A stretch of 64,000 nucleotides of DNA. Origin: Bacillus amyloliquefaciens DSM 7 = ATCC 23350 (GTDB taxonomy: Bacteria > Bacillota > Bacilli > Bacillales > Bacillaceae). Each line of letters begins with the position of its first letter. Position 1 is the stretch's first letter. The stretch covers positions 3,405,001-3,469,000 of the forward strand of contig NC_014551.1 of assembly GCF_000196735.1 (NCBI RefSeq), written 5' to 3'. The position numbers were made by a program, and so were the translations under genes. Below, in pieces: positions 55,621 through 64,000 of the stretch. The notes below the pieces were generated by a model. It saw only the letters and a program-made list of their open reading frames with translations. It did no database searches and had not been told where the DNA came from.

Positions 55621-57111
55621 TTACTTATAATAAGACACGATTCCATCATTGATGGCTGCAGCTGTCTTTTCCTTATAAGATGCTTGTTTTAATTTACTTG
55701 CATCAGACGGATTCGTAATAAAAGCCGTCTCTACCAATACACTAGGCATTTTGGAATATTTAATGACATAGAATGGAGCCGTTTTAACCCCTCTGTCTCT
55801 TGTTGATAATGCATTAACAACCTTGGGCTGAATTTGTTCAGCCAGGCGTTTGCTTGCAGCAGCTTGATATGTCTCATCATAGTAGGTCTCAGTTCCGTTT
55901 GCAGAAGTCGCGTCATTTGCATTGCCGTGAACACTGATGAATAAATCAGCTCCTGCGGTTGCGCCTTTATTTACCCTTTCCTGCAGGGAATAAAATGTAT
56001 CATTGGACCTCGTCATGACCGGAAGAGCACCTGAAGCATTTAATTTTGTATTCAGCCTTTTACCGATATCAAGGTTGACGTCTTTTTCTAAAATTCCGTT
56101 ACCTATAGAACCGGAATCTTGATCTCCATGACCGGGATCAATTAAAATTGTTTTTCCCGATACTGGATTTTTCAGCTGATTGGCTACATTTGAGCTGACA
56201 GCCGGGGTGTTCCCGATAATGGTAAAACTGCTTAATTTTTTTCTTCCTATAATTACTCTTGTCTCTTTTGAGAGATTGCTTCCGTTTGTCAGAATGATAG
56301 ATTGTTTTTTCTTTGCAGCAAGCGCGGCCCCCGCTATTGAGTCTGCATATCCGAAACCATTGCTGACAAATACATTGCCTGTCGGAAGATTTAACTGCTG
56401 AACTAAATTGGCCGCAAGTTCATATCGGTTGCTTCCGCTGATTCTTTTTGGAGAAGGAAGTTTATTAAAGACTGAAGCATTTATGCTCCCGGTTCCCCCT
56501 GCTACAATAGAGCTTTTGATTCCCTTGCTTTTTATAGCTCCTGCTGTCGCGCTGTTAATATCTGTTTGATTCGTAAATAAAATTGGATATCCGTTCATTG
56601 CGGCATATGGAATTGCAGCGATTGCATCAGCATATAAAAATCCGTTTGCAATAACTGCTTTTGAAGCGGCAGGCATTTCCATTGCTACTTTAGCTGCCGT
56701 ATCATATCGGTTGCTTCCTGAAATTCTCTTAACACTGATGCCGAGCGCTTTGATTTGATTTGCTGTATTTGCTGATACAGCAGGCGTGCCTCCGACGATA
56801 ATGACCGTTTTTGTTTTTAATTCTTTCAGACGGGTTTTCGTCTCTGCTGACAAATTATCTTTGTTTGTGTAAAGCAGCGGAGCATTTTTTTGATATGCCA
56901 TAGGCGCGGCGGATATAGCATCTGCATACGATCCTCCGCCGACGACAACAGCTGTACTCGCTGTTGAATACACCTGCTTGGAAAGTGCAGCAGCCGTACC
57001 GTACCTGTTGCTTCCCCCTACTCTTTTAACCGCGTTGTCAGCTAAAGCTGACGGGATAAATAAGATGAGTCCCAGCATAGAAATTATCAGGACTTTAAGA
57101 TAAGAACGCAA
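55621..57111 (-). CDS. lytC: LytC, N-acetylmuramoyl-L-alanine amidase
   Basis: 496 residues. Signal peptide (1-24), three CWB2 cell-wall-binding repeats (each with RVGGSNRYGTAAALS, RISGSNRYDTAAKVA, RISGSNRYELAANLV style motifs) to about residue 310, then an Amidase_3 domain with zinc ligands in LIDPGHGDQDSGSIG, GILEKD and SVHGNANDA, and VETAFITNPSDASK. It cleaves the stem peptide from MurNAc and is a major vegetative autolysin for cell separation and motility. The modifier LytB is encoded just upstream. Confidence 0.97.
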   Translation of the reverse strand: MRSYLKVLIISMLGLILFIPSALADNAVKRVGGSNRYGTAAALSKQVYSTASTAVVVGGGSYADAISAAPMAYQKNAPLLYTNKDNLSAETKTRLKELKTKTVIIVGGTPAVSANTANQIKALGISVKRISGSNRYDTAAKVAMEMPAASKAVIANGFLYADAIAAIPYAAMNGYPILFTNQTDINSATAGAIKSKGIKSSIVAGGTGSINASVFNKLPSPKRISGSNRYELAANLVQQLNLPTGNVFVSNGFGYADSIAGAALAAKKKQSIILTNGSNLSKETRVIIGRKKLSSFTIIGNTPAVSSNVANQLKNPVSGKTILIDPGHGDQDSGSIGNGILEKDVNLDIGKRLNTKLNASGALPVMTRSNDTFYSLQERVNKGATAGADLFISVHGNANDATSANGTETYYDETYQAAASKRLAEQIQPKVVNALSTRDRGVKTAPFYVIKYSKMPSVLVETAFITNPSDASKLKQASYKEKTAAAINDGIVSYYK

Positions 57112-57136
57112 TTGCCTTCCTCCTGCTCTCTTTTAT

Positions 57137-59254
57137 TTAATAGTCAGTCAATGTTGTGCCCGGGTAATAAAATTTTAAAATCGAACTATATGAATCTCCT
57201 GATTCCGCCCTTGCCTTAGCGCCGTATTGGCTCATGCCGATACCGTGCCCGTATCCCTTTCCGGTGATTGTAAAAGCCGAGCCGTTTTGGCTGACAGTCA
57301 CATAAGTGCTTTTAAATACGGAGGCTCCGATCATCGTCCTCAATTCAGTCACCGGCACAGTCATTGCAGCCGTTTTATTTGCCTCGTAATTTCCATTGTT
57401 ATTTTTGACAGCGTAATTTACTTTCAAAGTTGCTGTTTTGGCCCGCTGTCCTTTAGTTGTTCCGCTGAATGTAAAATCTTCTATTTTTATAATTTTAATG
57501 GCGGAAGCGCCAGTTTCCTTATTTTTTAAAAGCCAATTTTTAATACCGCTCAGTTGAGCTGCATTTGTCTCATTCTTCGAAGCAAACCAAGATGCCGGCT
57601 GATTTACATTAATTGAATCTGTGTTGATTTGCTGCTTAGAAAGTGTCAGACTCCAGGCCGTTTGAGGATCTTTTGTGTCTTTTTTTGCAGTTAAATAAGG
57701 AACGCTTGAACCCCATACTTCGTCGCTTGATTCTGTATAACCGCCATTACTCGATGAATAAGATGCCGTAATTAAATTTCCGTTGTAAGTCAGCACTTTA
57801 TTTTTCGTCTGCTGCACCGCTTTAGTTGTATTGGCGTTCCAGCTGTACCCGCCATATACTTGAAAAGCAGTAGTATCAGCTACAGTGCTCCCGGTCTTCG
57901 TAATTGAGTATGTTCTTGCCGCAACTGTTTGCGCCTTGAGTGCTTCAAGAGACCAGCTTGCGGGCATTTCATTCGGTACGACACCTTTCAAATAATCTTC
58001 AAAAGGAATATTTTCATTTACAGGTCTGATATATTTGCCTGACTCTATTGAAAAATTAATCGTCCCTAAGTATTCTTTTCCATTTAAACTTATCCGGTTG
58101 GATTCATTGTATGTTTCCGGTTTTATTCTCAGAGAATTCCCGTATGTTTTAATATGATTAAGACTTAACTTTCCATTATTGATTTGTAAGTTATATGTGC
58201 TTCCGCCGGCTAAGTAAAAATGATTTGAAAGCTCATTTTCAACTCCGGCGGAAATTGAGCTTGTACTTCCGATAAAGTCGTATGCATACGACGCCTTCTC
58301 TTTTGTCACTGATTTAGCTGCTGAAGGAACATTATCTTGTTTGATATATAAAATTTGACTGCCTTTTTTGGCAGCTAGAGAAGCACCCACCAGAACATCA
58401 GCATATTTAGTTCCATTAGTCATGACGACTTTATCAGCCTTCAACTTTAGCTGATTAATGATATTAGCAGTCAATTCATACCTCGTTGACCCGGGTATGC
58501 GCTGCACAGTTGAAGTTTTTTTAATTTGATTTTCTACTGCATCACTCACGCTGAACGAACTCCCGATAATTAAGACTTGCTTCGGAAGGTCATAATCCGG
58601 CAATTTATCCTTTTCAGTCAGTAATATGGGATAGCCGTTTGCAGCGGCATACGGAGCTATGGCTAAAGCGTCTTGAAAAACATTCCCTGTTACAACAATT
58701 GCTTTATCATAATTGCCCATTTGTTTTGCAATGTTTTCAGAAAGAACATAACGATTTTTCCCGCTGATTCTTTTCACAGCTGCATAAGACTTAAGCTTAT
58801 TTTCAACGTCCTTCGAGATGCTTTTAGCCCCGCCGATGACCAGGATATTATCGGGGTTGAACTTAGCAATCTGTTTTTCTGTTGTTTTGGTCAGAGTGTC
58901 CGGCTGTGTAAATAACACTGGTGCATCCAATTTTTTCGCCAAAGGAATTACAGGTAATGCATCGATAAAAACATCACGATTGACAAGAATAACTGTTTTA
59001 GGGTTCGTCCATTGGGAGTCAGATGCCAGAGCCGCCGTCTCATATCGCGATGCTCCCGAAAAACGGTCGGTTACAGCTACGTGATCACCAGTAACCTGAT
59101 AAAACCCTGTTGGAGATAAAGAAATACTTGATTGATTTCCTATGTAATTTGTCAGCTTTACTGAGATTTCGGAATCTGCCGCAAAGGTAACCGCAGGTAT
59201 GAACAGTAAAACAACAGCTAGAGTCAGTCCTATTAAATGTTTGCAAGTTTTCAA
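57137..59254 (-). CDS. lytB: LytB, modifier protein of LytC
   Basis: 705 residues. Signal peptide, three CWB2 repeats (ASRYETAALASD, ISGKNRYVLSENIAK, IPGSTRYELTANIIN) in the first half, then a SpoIID-type domain in the second half (GVVPNEMPASWSLEALKAQT, VAARTYSITK, SSSNGGYTESSDEVWG, GYGHGIGMSQYGAKARAESG). LytB enhances the activity and wall binding of LytC. SpoIID relatives are lytic transglycosylases; whether LytB retains that activity is not settled. Confidence 0.95.
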   Translation of the reverse strand: MKTCKHLIGLTLAVVLLFIPAVTFAADSEISVKLTNYIGNQSSISLSPTGFYQVTGDHVAVTDRFSGASRYETAALASDSQWTNPKTVILVNRDVFIDALPVIPLAKKLDAPVLFTQPDTLTKTTEKQIAKFNPDNILVIGGAKSISKDVENKLKSYAAVKRISGKNRYVLSENIAKQMGNYDKAIVVTGNVFQDALAIAPYAAANGYPILLTEKDKLPDYDLPKQVLIIGSSFSVSDAVENQIKKTSTVQRIPGSTRYELTANIINQLKLKADKVVMTNGTKYADVLVGASLAAKKGSQILYIKQDNVPSAAKSVTKEKASYAYDFIGSTSSISAGVENELSNHFYLAGGSTYNLQINNGKLSLNHIKTYGNSLRIKPETYNESNRISLNGKEYLGTINFSIESGKYIRPVNENIPFEDYLKGVVPNEMPASWSLEALKAQTVAARTYSITKTGSTVADTTAFQVYGGYSWNANTTKAVQQTKNKVLTYNGNLITASYSSSNGGYTESSDEVWGSSVPYLTAKKDTKDPQTAWSLTLSKQQINTDSINVNQPASWFASKNETNAAQLSGIKNWLLKNKETGASAIKIIKIEDFTFSGTTKGQRAKTATLKVNYAVKNNNGNYEANKTAAMTVPVTELRTMIGASVFKSTYVTVSQNGSAFTITGKGYGHGIGMSQYGAKARAESGDSYSSILKFYYPGTTLTDY

Positions 59255-59276
59255 GATTACAGCGTCCTCCTATTTC

Positions 59277-59579
59277 TTAATTTGCCGGTTCAATATCCTT
59301 CAGCACAAGCTGTCCTTTGCTATTTTTTTGATATTTTACTGTCACTTTTTCGCCATTATTTAAATTCTTCACATCATCCGCTGATTCTTCAGTGATATCA
59401 AAACTTACCGGTTCATGATCGACAGTAACTTCTATTGTATGAGTATCCGCCAGCCCTACATAAGTGCCCTCTTTCGTTACCAGCTTTTCACCTGCATCCT
59501 CGCCTTGGGATTTTTCATTGGTAACTCCGCACCCGGCTAGAAGCAGTATAAAGAACAAACATCCAAAAATTTTTTTCAT
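59277..59579 (-). CDS. lytA: LytA, lipoprotein of the lytABC operon
   Basis: 100 residues from the ATG at 59579 (GAGGTGA site). Lipobox LLLAGCGV with Cys near residue 17, then a small beta-rich domain (EGTYVGLADTHTIEVTVDHE, VTVKYQKNSKGQLVLKDIEP). Role thought to be secretion or localisation of LytB/LytC. First gene of the operon and directly after the SigD promoter. Confidence 0.93.
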   Translation of the reverse strand: MKKIFGCLFFILLLAGCGVTNEKSQGEDAGEKLVTKEGTYVGLADTHTIEVTVDHEPVSFDITEESADDVKNLNNGEKVTVKYQKNSKGQLVLKDIEPAN

Positions 59580-59599
59580 TTTTTTCACCTCATTATGGA

Positions 59600-59625
59600 T
59601 TATCGACAATATATTATCTATTTTA
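59600..59625 (-). promoter_or_regulatory. SigD promoter of lytABC
   Basis: Minus strand: TAAA, 14-nt spacer, GTCGATAA; one base shorter than the usual spacer. It is very close to the lytA ribosome site, giving a short leader. Confidence 0.65.
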
Positions 59626-59755
59626 AAGAAAAATTAAGAAACATTGAAACTTTTTTCGATAATATTCGACTATATTAGGATTTAATGTATTTATTATATA
59701 ATCTTGTATTTGCTGGAAGTCCAATTTTCAATTAAAACAGATGGGGTGTATTGAG

Positions 59756-60676
59756 ATGAGAAGTAAACGAAGAAAAAAGAAAAAGACTTTGTTACTGGTC
59801 TTTCTGACAATCATCGGCATTTTTATTTTAGTTTCCGGCGGCTTTACATACTATCTATGGCATAAAGCGGCATCAACTGTCGCAAGCATTCACGAAGACA
59901 TTAACAAATCGAATAAACGCAGTACTGAGGTAAAAATAAATAAACACGAACCGTTCTCTGTCTTAATCATGGGCGTAGATGAACGTAAAAATGATAAAGG
60001 TAGGGCCGACTCGCTCATTTACCTTACAGTCAATCCAAAGACAAAAACAACGGACATGGTCAGTATTCCGCGAGACACATATACAAAAATTATCGGCAAA
60101 GGCACGATGGATAAAATCAATCATTCATACGCATTCGGCGGTACACAAATGGCAGTAGATACGGTGGAGAATTTCTTGGACCTTCCTGTAGATTACTTCA
60201 TTAAAGTAAACATGGAAAGCTTTAAAGCTGTCGTTGACACTTTAGGCGGCATCACTGTCAACAGTACATTCGCTTTCAACTATGACGGTTATTCCTTCAG
60301 CAAAGGCAATATTTCATTAAACGGTGATGAAGCCCTCGCCTACTCACGAATGCGAAAAGAAGATCCTAAAGGAGACTTCGGCCGTCAAGACAGACAGCGG
60401 CAGATTATAGAGGGTATTATCAATAAAGGGGCAAATATCTCTTCTGTCACGAAATTCGGAGATATGTTTAAAGTGGTAGAGAACAATGTAAAAACGAATT
60501 TAACTTTTGATGATATGTGGGATATTCAATCCGGTTATAAAGATGCCCGCAAGAAAGTGATTCAGCATGAATTGAAGGGTGACGGCACCAAAATTAACGG
60601 AATTTACTATTACAAAGCAGATGAAAACGGACTTGCTTCTATTACAAAAGAATTAAAAAGCAGTCTCAACCTTTAA
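59756..60676 (+). CDS. tagU: TagU (LytR), LCP wall teichoic acid ligase
   Basis: 306 residues from the ATG at 59756 (RSKRRKKKKTLLLVFLTIIG; GGGGTG site). Short basic tail, one membrane helix, then the LCP domain with KGRADSLIYLTVNP, VSIPRDTYTKIIGKGTMDKI, LNGDEALAYSRMRKEDPKGD and FGRQDRQRQIIEGI. It attaches teichoic acid to peptidoglycan, overlapping with TagV in this window. It is divergent from lytABC. Confidence 0.95.
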   Translation: MRSKRRKKKKTLLLVFLTIIGIFILVSGGFTYYLWHKAASTVASIHEDINKSNKRSTEVKINKHEPFSVLIMGVDERKNDKGRADSLIYLTVNPKTKTTDMVSIPRDTYTKIIGKGTMDKINHSYAFGGTQMAVDTVENFLDLPVDYFIKVNMESFKAVVDTLGGITVNSTFAFNYDGYSFSKGNISLNGDEALAYSRMRKEDPKGDFGRQDRQRQIIEGIINKGANISSVTKFGDMFKVVENNVKTNLTFDDMWDIQSGYKDARKKVIQHELKGDGTKINGIYYYKADENGLASITKELKSSLNL

Positions 60677-60688
60677 TTAATGAAGAAA

Positions 60689-60720
60689 AAGCAGCTTCGC
60701 ATACTTATGCGGAGCTGCTT
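60689..60720. terminator. Bidirectional terminator, tagU / mnaA
   Basis: 15-bp stem AAGCAGCTTCGCATA / TATGCGGAGCTGCTT with one mismatch, between convergent genes. Confidence 0.9.
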
Positions 60721-60725
60721 CCTTG

Positions 60726-61865
60726 TTACACCTCAAATGAATCAGGACGCTCTGAACGCAGTCCGAATTGATAGAGCAGCCCCTCAGCAATCCTTCTTGA
60801 TGCCATACCATCTCCATAGGGATTAGATGCCCGCGACATTTTTTCATATTCTTGTTTATCAGTTATCAGCTGTTTTGTCAGCTGATAAATCGTTTCTTCA
60901 TCAGTACCGGCTAATTTCAGCGTGCCCGCCTCCACTCCTTCGGGCCGTTCAGTAGTATCGCGTAATACGAGAACCGGCTTTCCTAAGGAAGGAGCTTCCT
61001 CCTGAACGCCTCCTGAATCAGTTAAAATGAAATACGACCTTGACGCAAAATTGTGGAAATCAATCACTTCAAGAGGTTCAATCAAATGGACACGCTTCGA
61101 ATCACCAAAGTGCTTATCAGCAGCTTCACGTACAGCCGGATTCAAGTGTACCGGATAAACGACTTGAACATCGCTGAACTCGTCTGCGATCCGGCGGATG
61201 GCTTTAAACATATGTTCCATAGGCTGACCTAAATTTTCCCTGCGGTGCGCCGTCAGTAAAATCATTCTGTCATTGCCGATTGTTTCAAACATCCTGTGTG
61301 AATATTCAGAGTGAACCGTTGTATTCAGAGCATCAATCGCTGTATTTCCGGTAACAAAAATTGAGCTTTCTTTTTTATTCTCATTCAGTAAATTTTGCTT
61401 CGCTTGCTGTGTCGGAGCAAAGTGGATATCAGCAAGCGCTCCGGTCATTTGACGGTTCAGTTCTTCCGGAAACGGAGAATATTTGTTGCCCGTCCGCAAT
61501 CCGGCCTCTACGTGACCGACTGCAATCTGATGATAAAAAGCTGCAAGGCTTCCGGCAAAGGTGGTTGTCGTATCACCGTGAACAAGAACAATATCAGGCT
61601 TGATTTCCTTAAACAGACCGTCCAGTTTCACCAAGGCGTTTGAAGTGATTTCGGCCAGCGTCTGCCGTTCTTTCATAATATTCAGATCGAAATCAGGCTT
61701 AATACGAAATGCGTGGAGAACTTGATCCAGCATTTGTCTGTGCTGGGCAGTTACAGTGACATATGATTCAATTTCAGGGTATTTTTTTAATTCAAGCACA
61801 AGGGGCGCCATTTTTATCGCTTCAGGCCTTGTACCGAATACCGTCATGACTTTAAGTTTTTTCAT
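60726..61865 (-). CDS. mnaA: MnaA, UDP-GlcNAc 2-epimerase
   Basis: 379 residues, normal length. Motifs: VMTVFGTRPEAIKMAPLVLE, VLVHGDTTTTFAGSLAAFYH, VGHVEAGLRTGNKYSPFPEE, LLTAHRRENLGQPMEHM and ILTDSGGVQEEAPSLGKPVL. It interconverts UDP-GlcNAc and UDP-ManNAc; ManNAc is the second sugar of the wall teichoic acid linkage unit. The ATG follows GGAGAAATAGAC. Confidence 0.96.
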   Translation of the reverse strand: MKKLKVMTVFGTRPEAIKMAPLVLELKKYPEIESYVTVTAQHRQMLDQVLHAFRIKPDFDLNIMKERQTLAEITSNALVKLDGLFKEIKPDIVLVHGDTTTTFAGSLAAFYHQIAVGHVEAGLRTGNKYSPFPEELNRQMTGALADIHFAPTQQAKQNLLNENKKESSIFVTGNTAIDALNTTVHSEYSHRMFETIGNDRMILLTAHRRENLGQPMEHMFKAIRRIADEFSDVQVVYPVHLNPAVREAADKHFGDSKRVHLIEPLEVIDFHNFASRSYFILTDSGGVQEEAPSLGKPVLVLRDTTERPEGVEAGTLKLAGTDEETIYQLTKQLITDKQEYEKMSRASNPYGDGMASRRIAEGLLYQFGLRSERPDSFEV

Positions 61866-62037
61866 GTCTATTTCTCCTGTATCTGGTTTGTGTCATTTTT
61901 CATTATCAATCCATTTTACACGATATGATCCGCGGGTTAAATATCTTGTATTATTTTCCCCTAATTGAAAAAGGATATATCATTAAGGCTTTGCGGATAA
62001 AACTTGTTTAATAATGGTTTATCTTATATCATTAAAA

Positions 62038-62062
62038 GTGTTAAAAATGAAATATCGGGTAT
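62038..62062 (+). promoter_or_regulatory. Candidate SigB promoter of gtaB
   Basis: GTGTTA, 13-nt spacer, GGGTAT, 80 bp before the gtaB start; gtaB is a known SigB-regulon gene in B. subtilis. Confidence 0.6.
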
Positions 62063-62141
62063 ACAGAAAATATCAGCAAGCCTGAGTCTGTATAAATATC
62101 ATAACTTATCATTTAAGTGACGCTAAGGAAGGTGCTTTAAA

Positions 62142-63020
62142 TTGAAAAAAGTACGCAAAGCCATAATCCCCGCTGCAGGTTTAGGGACACGCTTTCTGCC
62201 GGCAACTAAAGCCATGCCGAAAGAGATGCTTCCGATTGTAGACAAACCAACTATTCAATACATAATTGAAGAAGCGGTAGAAGCGGGTATTGAAGACATT
62301 ATTATTGTTACGGGAAAAAGCAAGAGAGCAATTGAAGATCATTTTGATTATTCACCAGAGCTCGAAAGAAACCTAGAGGAAAAAGGAAAGATTGAACTCT
62401 TAGAAAAAGTCCGAAAAGCCTCTAACCTTGCTGACATTCATTATATCCGGCAAAAGGAGCCAAAAGGTCTTGGACATGCCGTTTGGTGCGCACGTAATTT
62501 TATCGGTGACGAGCCATTCGCCGTCCTTCTCGGAGATGATATCGTTCAAGCAGAGAAACCAGGACTTCGTCAGCTGATGGATGAATATGAAAAAACACTT
62601 TCTTCTATTATAGGGGTTCAGCAAGTGCCTGAGGAAGAAACCCATCGATACGGAATTATTGATCCGCTGACAAGTGAAGGCCGCAGATATCAGGTGAAGA
62701 ACTTTGTTGAAAAGCCGCCGCAAGGGACTGCTCCGTCCAACCTTGCAATACTGGGACGTTATGTCTTCACTCCTGAAATCTTCATGTATCTTGAAGAACA
62801 GCAAATTGGTGCCGGAGGAGAAATTCAGCTTACAGACGCTATTCAAAGACTGAATGAAATCCAACGGGTTTTTGCCTACGATTTTGAGGGCAAAAGATAT
62901 GATGTTGGTGAAAAACTAGGCTTTATTACCACTACATTAGAATTTGCGATGCAGGATCATGAACTGCGTGATCATCTCATTCCTTTCATGGAAGACCTGT
63001 TAAGAAAAGATGAATTATAA
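62142..63020 (+). CDS. gtaB: GtaB, UTP-glucose-1-phosphate uridylyltransferase
   Basis: 292 residues with a TTG start after GGAAGGTG. Nucleotidyltransferase motif [60 protein letters not shown] and the substrate region [15 protein letters not shown]. It makes UDP-glucose for teichoic acid glucosylation, glycolipid anchor and, through TuaD, glucuronate. Confidence 0.97.
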   Translation: MKKVRKAIIPAAGLGTRFLPATKAMPKEMLPIVDKPTIQYIIEEAVEAGIEDIIIVTGKSKRAIEDHFDYSPELERNLEEKGKIELLEKVRKASNLADIHYIRQKEPKGLGHAVWCARNFIGDEPFAVLLGDDIVQAEKPGLRQLMDEYEKTLSSIIGVQQVPEEETHRYGIIDPLTSEGRRYQVKNFVEKPPQGTAPSNLAILGRYVFTPEIFMYLEEQQIGAGGEIQLTDAIQRLNEIQRVFAYDFEGKRYDVGEKLGFITTTLEFAMQDHELRDHLIPFMEDLLRKDEL

Positions 63021-63024
63021 GAGA

Positions 63025-63057
63025 AAAAAGCTGTTGGAATAAATCCAACAGCTTTTT
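63025..63057. terminator. Bidirectional terminator, gtaB / tagH
   Basis: AAAAAGCTGTTGGA / TCCAACAGCTTTTT stem with a 5-nt loop between convergent genes. Confidence 0.9.
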
Positions 63058-64000
63058 ATTTTAAAATGCAGGTTAATGTTTGATTGTCGTTATTGATGAT
63101 AAAAGCGTATTTATCATTTTCGGCAATAAATTGCCGATCACCGCTTCCCTTTATAACATCTTGATTATTCAGAGATAGATCTGCCGGAGTAACAGCCGAT
63201 ATTCCTCTGAAAACAAGCTGCTCGGCCTTGCCATTCTTTATTACATAACTAACCTGGCCATTTTTAAGATACAATGTCTCCCGGCCATTCACGACTTCTT
63301 TCTGCAACTCTTTAGTTTCTTGCTGAATATCATTAACGCGCTCTCCCAGAAGGGAAACAAGTTGGTCAGCATCACTCTGCTTTACATACGGTGAAAAAGC
63401 CGATGCTTTCACATTTGAACTTTTTCCGTTAAAGACTGCTGCGTTTTGCGGGATATAGTACGTTTTATTGTTAATCTCAATCTTTGCCGATTGCCTGTCT
63501 TCAGATACAACTTTAATCTGAGCACCGAACGGAATAAGGAAGTCAGCCTTTTTTTTCAGCTCTGTATCTTTATACGCTTGCGTCTGATCTTTTAATACGA
63601 AACCTTTTTTATTCACCGATGTCTGGTATTTCCCCTTATTGATATCATCTTGATATCCGATCTTACCGAACGAAGCGATCGTACGGAGCGGGGCGCTGAA
63701 AAACATGGTTCCGGCTATAAACACAAGCAGTATTGATAATATTGCAATTTGAACAGCATTGACTGCTGATCCGGATTTATTTCTTTTCTTTTGTTCCTTT
63801 ACAATCGCCTGCTGCTCAGGCGATTCTTTTTTACGCTCAGCAACCTGATCTTTCTTATATTTCTCTTTGTCTTTTTTGGAGAGCTTATTAAACCAATCGA
63901 TAAATGATTTGTACTCTTTGACTACGGTTTCAGTATCGTCGAACATTCTTAATTCACCATAGTGCATCCAAGCCACACGGTCACACATTTTTTCAATCTG
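63056..64000 (-). CDS. tagH: TagH, teichoic acid ABC exporter ATPase, C-terminal part (runs off right edge)
   Basis: 314 residues are visible; the open frame continues past base 64000 (QIEKMCDRVAWMHYGELRMF), so the ATPase core lies outside. The visible part is the end of the ABC domain, a charged linker (NKLSKKDKEKYKKDQVAERK), one membrane helix (VQIAILSILLVFIAGTMFFS) and an extracytoplasmic SH3-like region (FLIPFGAQIKVVSEDRQSAK, INNKTYYIPQNAAVF). TagGH exports wall teichoic acid. In B. subtilis 168 ggaB and ggaA lie between gtaB and tagH; here they are absent. Confidence 0.9.
   Translation of the reverse strand, partial: QIEKMCDRVAWMHYGELRMFDDTETVVKEYKSFIDWFNKLSKKDKEKYKKDQVAERKKESPEQQAIVKEQKKRNKSGSAVNAVQIAILSILLVFIAGTMFFSAPLRTIASFGKIGYQDDINKGKYQTSVNKKGFVLKDQTQAYKDTELKKKADFLIPFGAQIKVVSEDRQSAKIEINNKTYYIPQNAAVFNGKSSNVKASAFSPYVKQSDADQLVSLLGERVNDIQQETKELQKEVVNGRETLYLKNGQVSYVIKNGKAEQLVFRGISAVTPADLSLNNQDVIKGSGDRQFIAENDKYAFIINNDNQTLTCILK

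Noticed and set aside
55621-59254. CWB2 repeats in lytC and lytB as a recent tandem gene duplication
   Set aside because: The repeats are diverged and the catalytic halves belong to different families; the arrangement is ancestral in the B. subtilis group.

Overview
The window is chromosomal DNA from a Bacillus of the B. subtilis group. Protein content and gene order match the uvrA-secA-hag-comF-degSU-tua-lyt-gtaB stretch of the B. subtilis chromosome. Amino-acid divergence, a longer flagellin and several accessory differences point to the B. amyloliquefaciens / B. velezensis branch rather than B. subtilis itself. Species assignment is an inference from recalled synteny; no database was searched. 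Most genes are on the minus strand.

Region by region: (1) 1-3.6 kb: the N-terminal part of a large secreted yvnB-type protein that runs off the left edge, then the envelope-stress operon yvlABCD behind a SigW promoter. (2) 3.7-9.3 kb: yvkN, the LexA-controlled uvrBA operon and csbA. (3) 9.5-15.5 kb: a rifamycin-phosphotransferase-like gene (yvkC/rph) whose promoter is overlapped by a perfect 22-bp palindrome, a TetR regulator, an MFS exporter, and an accessory YVTN beta-propeller gene broken by a one-base frameshift. (4) 15.6-24.9 kb: minJ, swrA (intact A8 tract), ctpB, an inserted right-handed beta-helix exoprotein, ftsEX, cccB, yvjA, and prfB with its programmed frameshift. (5) 25-40 kb: secA, hpf, the late flagellar genes (an unrecognised ORF, fliT, fliS, fliD, hag, csrA, fliW, yviE, flgL, flgK, flgN, flgM, yvyF) and the comF competence operon. 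(6) 40-46 kb: degV, degU, degS, yvyE, tagV and tagO. (7) 46.5-64 kb: the teichuronic-acid operon tuaA-H behind PhoP-like repeats, lytABC autolysin genes behind a SigD promoter, tagU, mnaA, gtaB and the C-terminal part of tagH.

The genes form a motility, cell-separation and envelope module. SigD-type promoters are visible before hag, fliD, yvyF-flgM and lytA, so flagellin, the anti-sigma factor FlgM and the autolysins belong to one regulon. SwrA and DegSU control flagellar expression and exoenzymes. CsrA, FliW and Hag form the flagellin homeostasis loop, and the hag leader still carries the CsrA hairpin. tagO, tagU, tagV, tagH, mnaA and gtaB make wall teichoic acid; tuaA-H replaces it with teichuronic acid under phosphate starvation.

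I found no CRISPR array, insertion sequence, prophage, rRNA or tRNA. The least explained items are the ORF at the end of the fliDST operon, the absence of flaG between hag and fliD, the frameshifted beta-propeller, the palindromes upstream of yvkC and degV, and the tandem 39-bp repeats in tagV. No clearly new multi-gene system is evident.
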